Shown: one piece after another, positions 35,399 to 43,782 of the stretch | How positions within the stretch are numbered: position 1 is the stretch's first letter | Layout of the letters: each line of letters starts with the position of its first letter | From: Erysipelotrichaceae bacterium | GTDB lineage: Bacteria; Bacillota_I; Bacilli_A; Erysipelotrichales; Erysipelotrichaceae | Length of the DNA stretch: 64,000 bases | NCBI GenBank assembly: GCA_017405675.1 | Contig: JAFRAB010000048.1 | Location: 1-64,000, forward strand | Direction: 5' to 3' | Notes under the pieces: model-generated | What the model was told of the DNA's origin: nothing | The model's database searches: none | Seen by the model: only the letters and a program-made list of their open reading frames with translations | Program-made: the position numbers and the translations under genes

Positions 35399-36856
35399 CT
35401 ATATGTCATGAATTTCTACATCATCTCTTGCAATCAGAAAATAATCAGCAGCTATAGCATGCAGTTCCTTAACAGGATATTCTTTCTGCATGCAGACCAT
35501 TAACATATCATCAAAGCGGTATTTGGCGCCGGTTTTTTCAAAATGATATTTAGTCAGTAATACATCAGCTTGACTTTTGTAATCATGGAAACGCTGTGTA
35601 ATCAATTCATCAGTACCCACAGCAATATCTGACCTGACATATTTACTTATATGGTTATCCAGTGCAAATTTCAGGAAAAAGGAAAATTCCAGGTCTGCTC
35701 TGGTTACTGCCTGCTTCTTTTCATCGACTGCTTTCAGATGTTTTTTAGTAGGCAGAGATCTCATTTCCTGAAGATTGATATAATGCTCATTTTCTATTCT
35801 GCTTCTGAACTGAACCTGGTTTTCATAATAAGGCCAGAACTGTTCAGTAATCGCATCACGGCATTTTCTGAAATCAACTTCAGTATTATTATCTTTGCAA
35901 TAATACTTTTCCCAGTAGTCACCTTTAAAGATCCTGTCCCCTTTCTCGATTACATATCTAAACATGGAATCAAGTTCTTCTTTTGCCTTAATGGAACTGA
36001 TTTTTCCAGATACTTTGATGTTTCGAAGCAGTTTTTCCATTTCTTTTATTGAAGCTTCCTTATCTGTTTCTGCAAGGCTGTTGAAAAAATCCAATGCAAC
36101 ATCTGTATCAGTTGTGCAATTATCAAGGAAAGCTGTTTCGACTTCAGCATCTTCAATAGACATAACCTGTCCAAGATAATCCAGATCATTCAGTGTAATA
36201 TCATGCTGTTTGCGGTTAATGGCATAGAAAACAATAACCTCATATCCATTCCAGATATTTACTGGCAGATTGGGATCAATTGTCTGCATCAGTTCCTTGG
36301 TTTCCGCAGCACTCATCTTAAGCGCATAAGCATAAAGCAGAAGTCTTAACCTGTGCGGACCTTTTTCGGTCATCTGCGATTTCAGGCCAGGGCTGATAAC
36401 ACTTTTATTGAATCTTGCTTTTCTTTTCTTGAGACTTTTATTTCCTTTACTCTTTCTGCCTTTTACACCTTCAAGCTTTTCGAAATCTATATTGGCATCA
36501 GTTTCATTTATATCCTGTCCGTTGATGTTAGATTCGGCAATTTCTATCAAAACACTGTTAAGCGTATATACCAGCTGCTTATATGTATCTTCATCATTGA
36601 CAGCTTCACTGAAAGGTGAGTTATCCTTATCAGAATTCAATTCAGGTGATGGAAATACATATCTGTTTTTCCCCGTTGTTACACAGAAAGTGCCAGCTGA
36701 TTTCTCTGCTGATGTATCTTTGTGGTTATTGTAAAGATACTTGATCAGCTGATAAAACATGTTCTTGTTTTTCTGCGTAAAAAGACTCTTTTTATCATTA
36801 AAAGAGGTATTCCTTTCTTCAATGTATTTTTGTTGTACCTCGGAATAATACGGCAT
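35399..36856 (-). CDS. unknown 485-residue protein upstream of the kinase
   Basis: Soluble, charged and mostly helical. A Lys/Arg-rich linker (KGRKSKGNKSLKKRKARF, about 132-150) separates an N-terminal domain from a central helical motif, HRLRLLLYAYALKMSAAETKELM (about 168-190), that looks like the helix-turn-helix of regulatory proteins. The C-terminal 250 residues carry no recognised domain. AGGAG precedes the ATG. It lies between the PPP phosphatase and kinase genes on the same strand, with 65 bases to the kinase start, so a partner or substrate role is a reasonable guess. Confidence 0.65.
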   Translation of the reverse strand: MPYYSEVQQKYIEERNTSFNDKKSLFTQKNKNMFYQLIKYLYNNHKDTSAEKSAGTFCVTTGKNRYVFPSPELNSDKDNSPFSEAVNDEDTYKQLVYTLNSVLIEIAESNINGQDINETDANIDFEKLEGVKGRKSKGNKSLKKRKARFNKSVISPGLKSQMTEKGPHRLRLLLYAYALKMSAAETKELMQTIDPNLPVNIWNGYEVIVFYAINRKQHDITLNDLDYLGQVMSIEDAEVETAFLDNCTTDTDVALDFFNSLAETDKEASIKEMEKLLRNIKVSGKISSIKAKEELDSMFRYVIEKGDRIFKGDYWEKYYCKDNNTEVDFRKCRDAITEQFWPYYENQVQFRSRIENEHYINLQEMRSLPTKKHLKAVDEKKQAVTRADLEFSFFLKFALDNHISKYVRSDIAVGTDELITQRFHDYKSQADVLLTKYHFEKTGAKYRFDDMLMVCMQKEYPVKELHAIAADYFLIARDDVEIHDI

Positions 36857-36908
36857 TATGCTCTCCTGAACTAACTGGTTTTACTGCTATTACTATTATT
36901 ATATTACA

Positions 36909-36935
36909 AAAGCCGCATGCTCACACATGCGGCTT
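36909..36935 (-). terminator. terminator of the PPP phosphatase gene
   Basis: AAGCCGCATG-CTCACA-CATGCGGCTT is a 10 bp stem with TTTTG following on the minus strand. Confidence 0.85.
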
Positions 36936-36959
36936 ATATATCATTTTAGTAATTACTCT

Positions 36960-37688
36960 CTAACCCTTAACCTGAAATACTTTCCCATCATCAATTCGAT
37001 ATAAGGATAGTTTTCCGCCAAAATATGATGATCCGGTATCAATATCCATGTAATGCTCCTTGATGATTACTGTTTTTGTTTTTTCGATATGAATGGTAGG
37101 AACATGCCCTACTATCATAAATTTATCCAGATTATTTAATACTGCAGCAGGAAGATACCCTTTCTGAAGGTCACAACCGACCATATAGTTATAGGAATCT
37201 GATAAATATGCAGCCATTATACTGGTAGCCACATCAATTTTGTCAGGACCAAAACAGATATGATCAGCATCAAGCCCTGTATGGGTAATGACTGTATCTC
37301 CAAATACAGGTGAAAACACATTAACATACACCGGCATACTGTCAATATAATCAACAAGTGCCTTTCGGGAAACATCATCCGGATAATAATCTTTCAGCTT
37401 TTTAATCGTATTTGTTCCGCCAAAAGCACGATACTCTTTTTCAGACAGCTTTCCTTCCAGATACATCTTCAGAAAAAGTTCGTGATTACCCAGCAAAATG
37501 ACTATGTTATCCGGATATTCACTCTGCATTTTTAAGAACTTTTTGAACACTTCTAAAGGATCCTTTCCCCTGTCAACTATATCTCCACTAACGTAGAGAA
37601 CGTCTTCTGGAAAGGAAACCTTTGCCTTTTTAAGAAGCTCAAAGACATTACTGTTACCATGGATGTCTGATATTACATAAGAACTCAT
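36960..37688 (-). CDS. PPP-family metallophosphatase (serine/threonine phosphatase or Ap4A hydrolase type)
   Basis: 242 residues with the complete PPP signature: SDIHGN (metal Asp/His), SGDIVDRGKD, LLGNHELF, a late VGHVPT and IDTGSSYFGG. This family covers PrpA/B-type protein phosphatases and symmetrical diadenosine tetraphosphatases, which cannot be told apart here. Its place beside a protein kinase gene favours a protein phosphatase, but that is inference. GGAG lies upstream of the ATG. Together with the upstream 77-residue membrane protein gene (31-base gap) it forms one unit. Confidence 0.88.
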   Translation of the reverse strand: MSSYVISDIHGNSNVFELLKKAKVSFPEDVLYVSGDIVDRGKDPLEVFKKFLKMQSEYPDNIVILLGNHELFLKMYLEGKLSEKEYRAFGGTNTIKKLKDYYPDDVSRKALVDYIDSMPVYVNVFSPVFGDTVITHTGLDADHICFGPDKIDVATSIMAAYLSDSYNYMVGCDLQKGYLPAAVLNNLDKFMIVGHVPTIHIEKTKTVIIKEHYMDIDTGSSYFGGKLSLYRIDDGKVFQVKG

Positions 37689-37719
37689 AATCTAACTCCA
37701 ATTATCATAACTTTTATAA

Positions 37720-37953
37720 TTAATGTATTTTTTTGTATGCCGGATCTTCCAACAAGATTGTCTCTTCATTTTCATTTTTTGAATTATTAAGACGTCTCAC
37801 CCTTGTTTGGTAATACTTGTCAAATCCATAATAAACATTCAATAATGTAGCATCAATCTCTTTCTGTATGATAGTCTTCATTCGCCTGTCCAGCAAAACT
37901 ACTGCAGCTACAGCAATTGGCCCCAATAAAAACATGAATTTACTGTGTTTCAT
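37720..37953 (-). CDS. small single-helix membrane protein
   Basis: 77 residues: an N-terminal helix (FMFLLGPIAVAAVVLL) followed by a basic, then acidic cytoplasmic tail with Tyr-rich YYGFDKYYQTR. AAGGAGAGG precedes the ATG. The leader, 62 bases long to the motif, carries the shared bipartite element. It is the first gene of the unit with the phosphatase and may anchor it to the membrane. Confidence 0.65.
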   Translation of the reverse strand: MKHSKFMFLLGPIAVAAVVLLDRRMKTIIQKEIDATLLNVYYGFDKYYQTRVRRLNNSKNENEETILLEDPAYKKIH

Positions 37954-38015
37954 ATACCTCTCCTTCTCAAGTTTAATTACAGTTTCATTTTATTGATGAC
38001 ATCATACTTTTATAA

Positions 38016-38033
38016 GGGTAGTTATTGGAACCT
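38016..38033 (-). promoter_or_regulatory. bipartite leader motif, copy a
   Basis: Minus strand AGGTTCCAAT-N5-CCC, 62 bases before the start of the 77-residue membrane protein gene. Confidence 0.55.
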
Positions 38034-38162
38034 AAATATGAATATAAAAATTCATATTCTTCTGGTGATAAAACTCTAAAAAAGTTTTAGTTCAAAAGCA
38101 AAACTGTACTTCTACTGAAATATTATAGATCAGTCTTCTTCATTATCCTCCTAAAAATATAA

Positions 38163-38201
38163 AACGTGATCACAAGTGATTTAATCCTTTTTGACCACGT
38201 T
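38163..38201 (-). terminator. probable terminator of the sugar operon
   Basis: AACGTGATC and GACCACGTT pair over 9 bp with one G-U, enclosing a smaller ATCAC/GTGAT hairpin. TTATATTTTT follows on the minus strand, 50 bases after the stop of the DUF3284 gene. Confidence 0.65.
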
Positions 38202-38211
38202 ATTCGAACCT
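38202..38211 (-). promoter_or_regulatory. half copy of the leader motif, copy b
   Basis: Minus strand AGGTTCGAAT without the CCC part; it sits directly ahead of the 38163-38201 hairpin. Confidence 0.4.
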
Positions 38212-38251
38212 AAATATTAGGTATAACAAATCTTATGTTTAATAATTATAC

Positions 38252-38710
38252 TTACTTTCTTCTCTTTTTTATCTCTTTAACTGTATTTCTAAACATAAGC
38301 CATTTAGTAAGACTAGGTCTCTCTATTTTTACTTTACTTCCATCATACGCAAAATTATCCTCACTTTTACCGTCATTCAGTTTTTCATTGTATTCTTCAT
38401 AAATGATTTCACACCAATCATCAGTCAATGGTTTTGTTTCCAAACCAATTATGCGATAGAAAGTGTTGCTTTTGAATGAAAAACGATACTTTTCTGGATA
38501 TTTGTACTCCAATAAAGTAACTTCAGCAACATTGTCTGCTTCGTTCTTATATGCTTGTCTGTTAGACATCTTAAAATATGTAAACCCAGGAACAAGTTCA
38601 TCCTCTTTTATTGCTCGGCCTTTAACCTGCAGAAAATCATCTTTAAACATTCCTGAAATCACTTCAAATATCTCTTCACAAGTGCAGTTAAGCTTTAATC
38701 TGTACTTCAT
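38252..38710 (-). CDS. DUF3284 family protein
   Basis: 152 residues of START/SRPBCC-like pattern: begins YRLKLNCTCEEIFEVISGMF, then beta strands with VTLLEYKYPEKYRFSF and ends with a basic helix (FRNTVKEIKKRRK). DUF3284 proteins usually sit with PTS sugar genes and have no known function, which fits here. Its ATG overlaps the stop of the adjacent oxidoreductase gene (ATGA), so it is the last cistron of the operon. Confidence 0.8.
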   Translation of the reverse strand: MKYRLKLNCTCEEIFEVISGMFKDDFLQVKGRAIKEDELVPGFTYFKMSNRQAYKNEADNVAEVTLLEYKYPEKYRFSFKSNTFYRIIGLETKPLTDDWCEIIYEEYNEKLNDGKSEDNFAYDGSKVKIERPSLTKWLMFRNTVKEIKKRRK

Positions 38711-39720
38711 CTTACTATATCTGCCGGAAATATGATGCCAGCATCTTTTCTAGCTAAAGTCTGTATCTTTGACACTATCAAACTTATTTCTAAAGACTTA
38801 TTGGCACTGAAAAGATCTTTATTGCTTATCATTCTTTCAAATTCAGTAAATTCATAATACATACGATGTTTGTCGCCATTATAATCATCTTCATTTGAAC
38901 TATCTGCCAAAACTTTCTGTTTACTTTCGGTAGAGTAATACTTAAATCCTCTTAATACATTTACTGGTGATGAAGTAGTAATGCAACCTTTATTTCCCTG
39001 AATGCAGCAGGTTATCGGTGCACTACAGTCTTTTGCTCCTATAGATACGGTTTTAAAGGTTCCATAATCCATTATCAGTATTCCCGAAGTATCTATATTC
39101 CTTTCAATATTTGCCTTATACTCAATGCTTTGAGGCTCTCCAAAAAGGCCAACAAGAAAGTTAACATTATATATGTTCAGGTCCATCAAAGCACCTCCAG
39201 ACATTTCTGGATCGAAAGCCGGCAGTATTACTCCTTTACGAAAACTGTCATACCTGGAAGAATACTGTGAGTAGTTAGTATAGATTATTTTTATATCACC
39301 TAATTCAGGAAGTATTTCCTTTATTTTCAGCATATTAGGAAGATAGTGAGTTGTTACTGCTTCTACTAAAACCAAACCTTTATCCCTGGCAATAGCGGAT
39401 AATTTCAATGCTTCACTATAATTTGAAGTAAAAGGTTTTTCACAGATAACATTCTTGTTATTCTCCAATGCCAGTTTACACATTTTATAATGAAGACTAT
39501 TCGGAACAGCAATATATACAGTATCAATGTCTGCCTTTTCTATCATTTCTTCAGCATCCAAATAATACTCTTTACAAGCTGTTTCATTTACTATCTGTTT
39601 CAGTTTTTCTTCCGCTGCAGGCAGATCTGCTATTGCGACAAAATCAAGTCCTTTAATATCAAAGTAAACCTTCAAAAAATCGTTAACAATTTTTCCGGCA
39701 CCAATAACCCCTAATTTCAT
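38707..39720 (-). CDS. Gfo/Idh/MocA family oxidoreductase A
   Basis: 337 residues. The N-terminal Rossmann domain starts LGVIGAGKIVNDFL, with the family EKPF motif (about 95-98) before the catalytic domain. GALMDLNIYNVNFLVGLFG carries the helix with conserved Asp and Asn/His positions. It oxidises or reduces a sugar or cyclitol hydroxyl with NAD(P). The substrate is unknown. The stop and start overlaps with both neighbouring genes (4 bases each) place it in the middle of the operon. Confidence 0.9.
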   Translation of the reverse strand: MKLGVIGAGKIVNDFLKVYFDIKGLDFVAIADLPAAEEKLKQIVNETACKEYYLDAEEMIEKADIDTVYIAVPNSLHYKMCKLALENNKNVICEKPFTSNYSEALKLSAIARDKGLVLVEAVTTHYLPNMLKIKEILPELGDIKIIYTNYSQYSSRYDSFRKGVILPAFDPEMSGGALMDLNIYNVNFLVGLFGEPQSIEYKANIERNIDTSGILIMDYGTFKTVSIGAKDCSAPITCCIQGNKGCITTSSPVNVLRGFKYYSTESKQKVLADSSNEDDYNGDKHRMYYEFTEFERMISNKDLFSANKSLEISLIVSKIQTLARKDAGIIFPADIVR

Positions 39721-40745
39721 TTTGCACTCCTGGCAATCTGTTCAGCAGCTTTTACTATCTTCAGAACTTCAATTGTTTCTTCATCTTTTATTACTTTTTC
39801 AGTTCCCTTTTCCAACACGTCACGGATATTATCATATATGAAACCGTAATCACCTATTTCAGTTGGAACTTTTTCAGTTACATCATTCCCATTTTCATCA
39901 ACATAACATAATGTACCCCATGTGCTTTCTGGTAATGGGTCAAATGATATTTCTACAGGCCCCGGTTTTGACTTGGCACTAGACTGATGTCCTAAAGAAG
40001 GCATCAGGAAACTACCCTTTTTTCCATGCACTATAAATCTTGGGTAGTCCAGTTTTACGTACATACTTGTTTTTACAATTGCCTTCATGCCATGCGAATA
40101 GAAGAAATCAATATCCCAATACGAATCTGCCTTTCCAGGAAGATCTATACTACGGCAATCATACACCAGTCTTTCAGGAATGCCAAACTGTCCAATAACC
40201 TGATCAATAGGATGTATTCCTATACCTTCTACAAATTTAAAGCCTTCTGTTAAAGCTCTGTTTATGTTGTAATAATCATAATGCGATTCAAATTCAACAA
40301 TATCTCCTAATTTACCTGACTCAATTACCTTTTTTACTGTTAACATATCAGCATCATATCTTCTGTTCTGATTTGTCATCAACAGTAAACCTTTTTCTTT
40401 TGCCAACTCGAACATTTCTTCAGCTTCATTTACGCTTTGCGCCAAAGGCTTTTCACACAGCACATTTTTCCCAGCATTCAGCATCATCCTGGTGTATTCA
40501 ACATGGAATTTATTTGGCGTATTTATTACTACGAGATTTACGTCTTTATCATTAATGACCTGTTGAAGATCTGTTGTAAAACAGATATCAGGATACCATT
40601 TTTCGTCATCTATACCTTCAATTTCAACATCTTCCTGACGGCGATAGATATATTTTACATTGATATAATCTCTTCTTTTACGGACATAAGGCAGATGATA
40701 TCTCTTAACACTTAGTCCAAATCCAATATATGCAACATTTAACAT
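39717..40745 (-). CDS. Gfo/Idh/MocA family oxidoreductase B
   Basis: 342 residues. The N-terminal AYIGFGLSVKRYHLPYV is followed by the CEKPLAQS motif (about 95-102). MTNQNRRYDADMLTVKKVIESGKLGDI and the GIHPIDQVIGQFG helix are typical of the subgroup that works on sugar or sugar-phosphate 3-keto chemistry. It differs clearly from neighbour A, so the operon has two distinct dehydrogenases. Overlap of 4 bases with A implies coupled translation. Confidence 0.92.
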   Translation of the reverse strand: MLNVAYIGFGLSVKRYHLPYVRKRRDYINVKYIYRRQEDVEIEGIDDEKWYPDICFTTDLQQVINDKDVNLVVINTPNKFHVEYTRMMLNAGKNVLCEKPLAQSVNEAEEMFELAKEKGLLLMTNQNRRYDADMLTVKKVIESGKLGDIVEFESHYDYYNINRALTEGFKFVEGIGIHPIDQVIGQFGIPERLVYDCRSIDLPGKADSYWDIDFFYSHGMKAIVKTSMYVKLDYPRFIVHGKKGSFLMPSLGHQSSAKSKPGPVEISFDPLPESTWGTLCYVDENGNDVTEKVPTEIGDYGFIYDNIRDVLEKGTEKVIKDEETIEVLKIVKAAEQIARSAK

Positions 40746-40764
40746 ACAATCTTTATTTCTCCCT

Positions 40765-41601
40765 CTATTTTAATGCATGATCAATTGCTTCTTTTGTTCT
40801 TCTAACTTTATCTTCCAAAGAAGGCAATCTTTTCAATTCTTCACTGAAAGATTCGGAAATACAGTAACCGTCATAACCATATTCATTTAATTTTGATAAT
40901 AAAAACTGTGTATCAATTACTCCTGATGTTCCCACCAACATTCTAGGTTTATCCATTAATTCATCAACATTTCCCGGACAGGCATCATTTAAATGTACGT
41001 GATAGATATACTTCGTGCCATTAATTTTTTCAAACACATCTCTATCAGCGCCTGAGCTGTACCAATGCCAGAAGTCAAATGCCAAACCACAATTATCTCC
41101 TATATCACGACATAAAGGCAGTAATGCATCAGCAGTTCTAATAAACGGATATCTCTTTTTCAACATTGTTGTTTTCGGGCCAAGAAATTCCAATGCCAAT
41201 TTCATTCCATGCTTTTTCAATATTTCAGCTACTGGTTTCCATCTTTTAACATGAAATTCATAATTATCCTCAAATTCATATTCATCACTACTGCTTCTCA
41301 CAAAAGTGAAACACATTTTACATCCGACTTTTTCCATTATTTCTACCTTCTGTTCAAATGCAGCTATGTTCTTCTCATATTCTTCGTTGCTTGATTCAAC
41401 AGGTCTGAATGGCATACTGAAAACTGAGATTCCTATTCCAATCTCCTTTATTACTTCAATAGTATTTTCAACACCATATTCTTCTACTAATGCAGGCGTG
41501 GCTTCTATTGCTTTAAACCCATATTTGGCTGCCAGTTCAAGCATTGCTTTTATATTACCGGGGAATTCCCCTATTACACTGTAGTTCAATGCAGCTTTCA
41601 T
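40765..41601 (-). CDS. sugar phosphate isomerase/epimerase (AP-endonuclease-2-like TIM barrel)
   Basis: 278 residues with the xylose isomerase-like barrel pattern: strand 1 with the start AALNYSVIGEFPGN, LALEFLGPKT (metal-binding Glu), CGLAFDFWHWYSSG (Asp/His), IYHVHLNDACPG and CISESF at the end. Family members (IolE, Dgp/Dfg subunits, tagatose epimerase) act on sugars or keto-sugars with a divalent metal. With two Gfo/Idh/MocA genes, keto-sugar handling is likely. GGGAG precedes the ATG; 19 bases lie between it and dehydrogenase B. Confidence 0.88.
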   Translation of the reverse strand: MKAALNYSVIGEFPGNIKAMLELAAKYGFKAIEATPALVEEYGVENTIEVIKEIGIGISVFSMPFRPVESSNEEYEKNIAAFEQKVEIMEKVGCKMCFTFVRSSSDEYEFEDNYEFHVKRWKPVAEILKKHGMKLALEFLGPKTTMLKKRYPFIRTADALLPLCRDIGDNCGLAFDFWHWYSSGADRDVFEKINGTKYIYHVHLNDACPGNVDELMDKPRMLVGTSGVIDTQFLLSKLNEYGYDGYCISESFSEELKRLPSLEDKVRRTKEAIDHALK

Positions 41602-41627
41602 AATAATACACTCCCATTTCTATCTTC

Positions 41628-42032
41628 TTATACAAACGAATTCAAAAGATACTGTTTTATTTCTATTCTGTTATCTTCAGGATCTCTTATCCACATATAT
41701 AAAAAATCGTAGTTATCCTTTTCTGGATCAGTTTCAATTCTTATTCCTCTATTAGATAATTCTTTCTTTTTTTCAAAGATATCTTCAACAATCATGATAA
41801 AATGATCAGATCCTCTTTTGATGATGAAACTATCATTTTCTTTCTTTTGAGATATTTCAATTAACCGATTAGTATTTGAATCATAAAATACTGTACTATT
41901 GTTCTTGTATCTTGTTATTTCTTTTAGGCCTAGAATATTACCATAAAAAAATCTCATTCTTCCAATATTCGTACATGTTATATATGTATCAGAGACTTTT
42001 AAAGACGCATCTATTTTAATTTCATTCATCAT
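41628..42032 (-). CDS. VOC (glyoxalase/bleomycin resistance) family protein
   Basis: About 134 residues. The beta-alpha-beta-beta-beta pattern of a VOC module is seen in ITCTNIGRMRFFYGNILGLK, with the paired half ending DPEDNRIEIKQYLL. One Glu near the end (RIEIKQ) fits a metal ligand. Members act as metal-dependent lyases, isomerases, epimerases or dioxygenases. The start is the ATG at 42032, with GGTGGG upstream; a longer frame would begin within the PTS gene and cross a strong hairpin. Confidence 0.85.
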   Translation of the reverse strand: MMNEIKIDASLKVSDTYITCTNIGRMRFFYGNILGLKEITRYKNNSTVFYDSNTNRLIEISQKKENDSFIIKRGSDHFIMIVEDIFEKKKELSNRGIRIETDPEKDNYDFLYMWIRDPEDNRIEIKQYLLNSFV

Positions 42033-42044
42033 TGTTTTCCCACC

Positions 42045-42079
42045 AATATACTGACTGCTTAAAAAGCAGTCAGTATATT
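42045..42079 (-). repeat. perfect 16 bp hairpin between EIIBC and VOC genes
   Basis: AATATACTGACTGCTT and AAGCAGTCAGTATATT with a 3-base loop. On the minus strand GGTGGG follows, not a U-tract, so it is not a classical terminator. It lies between the end of the PTS gene and the ribosome site of the VOC gene, where it could stabilise the upstream message or slow downstream translation. Confidence 0.7.
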
Positions 42080-42090
42080 TTGAAATCAAA

Positions 42091-43497
42091 TTACTCAATC
42101 TCAATTTCTTCAGGATGTGCTTTTAATAATACATAAGTAGCAGCAAATGCTGAAGCTATTGATGCAAAGCAAACAATCCAGAATAATGCAAAGTTGAACC
42201 CAATTTTACCATCAGTAGAGATAAAGAACAAAGCTGTAAAGAAACCTGGACATCCACCTACAATATAGCTCTTTAAGCCAAAGATACCTGCAATTGCGCC
42301 GCCTACAAAACATCCAACAGCGCAACCAATCATTGCTCTCGGCCTCATGATAATTGATCCATACCAAGCAGGTTCGATGATACCACAGGTTGAAGTTATA
42401 CCAAACGAAGTATACATACCTTTCTTTTCTTTGTCTTTCTGAACCCGACCAACTGCTAATGCTGTACCGCCAGCTGCCATATTTCCGATTAAAGCCGTTG
42501 GAAGTTTCAATGGGTCATATCCTAGTAATGCATTCAATTCTGCCTGTAGGTTCGCTGTTGCCTTATCCAAGCCAAGCATAACAATATATGGATTAAGCAC
42601 TGAGAAGACAATAACTGCAAGCCATCCAGCTTTATTCATCATTCCCACCATAAATGCACCAACATATTTACTAATCCATGTCCCTATTGGTCCTAAGAAG
42701 CATAATGTTGCAGGAACAACAATTATCATTGTAATCAGAGGTTTTAATGTGTAACTAATTTGTTCTGGCAAGATTTTCTTTAAAAGCTTATCAATGTAAT
42801 ACATTAATCCAACGCCCATTACTACTGGTAAAATCGCATTACTATAGTCTACCTGAGGGATTGCCAGGCCAAACACTGAAAGATCCGCCACATTATTTAT
42901 ATTAGGATGAACCAAAATACCACCAAGCATACCACCTAACACCGGTTCAACTTTTAATCTTTTAGCTGTAGCAAACCCTACCCAGATAGGTAGCCAGTTA
43001 AAACCAACTCTGAAAATATTCAGCAGAACATTAACTGTTGGATTGGCTCCCATGCCAAAGTAGTTAATCAGTAGGTTCCTAATAGCCAGAATCAAACCAC
43101 CTACAATTAGTGCCGGAACAATTGGCATGAAAATAGATGCACTGAAGTTACCAACAACGTGTAAATAATAAAGTAAATCTTTCTTTTCTCCCGTATCAAC
43201 ATTCCTGACAACATCACCATCTTTATCTCTTTCTCTGTGATCCTTGCCATCATATCCTGATATCTCCAGGAAATCTTCATAAGCTTCATTAACATTTGGT
43301 CCAATTACTACTTGTACTTCTCCACCTTTAGCTACAACACCAGCAACTTTTTCGGCTTTCTTGATACCATCAATATTAACTTTTGATTTATCTTTATACA
43401 CAATTCTTAATCTTGAAGCACATCTTTCAATAAACGTAATGTTATCCAATCCGCCCATGTTTTCCAAAACGGTTTTGGACATTTCTTTGTAATTCAT
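42091..43497 (-). CDS. PTS transporter EIIBC, glucose/sucrose superfamily
   Basis: 468 residues. The EIIB domain (about 1-85) has the phosphorylated Cys26 in IERCASRLRIVYKD. The EIIC domain (about 105-465) has about ten helices and the typical TALIGNMAAGG and GITSTCGIIEPAWYG segments; the latter holds the conserved Glu-Pro of substrate binding. No EIIA domain is fused or nearby, so a shared EIIA is needed. The sugar enters as its 6-phosphate. It is the first gene of the operon; GAGAGGAG precedes the ATG. Confidence 0.93.
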   Translation of the reverse strand: MNYKEMSKTVLENMGGLDNITFIERCASRLRIVYKDKSKVNIDGIKKAEKVAGVVAKGGEVQVVIGPNVNEAYEDFLEISGYDGKDHRERDKDGDVVRNVDTGEKKDLLYYLHVVGNFSASIFMPIVPALIVGGLILAIRNLLINYFGMGANPTVNVLLNIFRVGFNWLPIWVGFATAKRLKVEPVLGGMLGGILVHPNINNVADLSVFGLAIPQVDYSNAILPVVMGVGLMYYIDKLLKKILPEQISYTLKPLITMIIVVPATLCFLGPIGTWISKYVGAFMVGMMNKAGWLAVIVFSVLNPYIVMLGLDKATANLQAELNALLGYDPLKLPTALIGNMAAGGTALAVGRVQKDKEKKGMYTSFGITSTCGIIEPAWYGSIIMRPRAMIGCAVGCFVGGAIAGIFGLKSYIVGGCPGFFTALFFISTDGKIGFNFALFWIVCFASIASAFAATYVLLKAHPEEIEIE

Positions 43498-43534
43498 TGT
43501 TTCTCCTCTCTTTGTAATTCTTATTATAAAATCG

Positions 43535-43710
43535 TATCAGAATAACAATCAGCAGAACGATGAGCTCTCCTTATCCCACTGAATTCTGTTTTGGCCATAA
43601 ACAATCATTATTCTGATTATTAACCATAGCATAAAATGCATCTTTCTATACTTATATTTAAATTCATATTCGGTTCGTTGTCAACATAAAAACGTTTGTT
43701 TCGAACGTTT
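43535..43710. promoter_or_regulatory. divergent promoter region between PTS operon and DeoR gene
   Basis: The 285-base gap holds a TATAAT for the PTS operon (about 43523-43528 on the minus strand) and an inverted pair ATCAGAATAA (43536-43545) / TTATTCTGAT (about 43609-43618). It also holds two direct AACGTTT copies at 43691 and 43704, 13 bases apart. These are the likely DeoR binding sites. I saw no clear cre site for CcpA. Confidence 0.5.
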
Positions 43711-43782
43711 ATATGTATTTTTTACACTTTTGCTGAACATCTAATTGATGACATATAATCTTTTTATTGCTATAATTTAAAT

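Larger units (their letters stand above)
37954..38251. other. intergenic region with motif copies and a decayed gene start
   Basis: No full gene. From the right on the minus strand it holds motif copy b (38202-38211), the hairpin at 38163-38201, then a perfect GGAGG with ATG and only six codons (MKKTDL, 38123-38143) before a stop. Further left is a stem AATATGAAT/ATTCATATT at about 38038-38062 and motif copy a. The layout of leader motif, hairpin, ribosome site and start looks like the head of another unit of the cluster whose body has been lost. Confidence 0.5.

Noticed and set aside
43498..43782. CcpA (cre) site ahead of the PTS operon
   Set aside because: No sequence close to TGNAANCGNTNNCA was found in the intergenic region; only DeoR-type repeats are evident.
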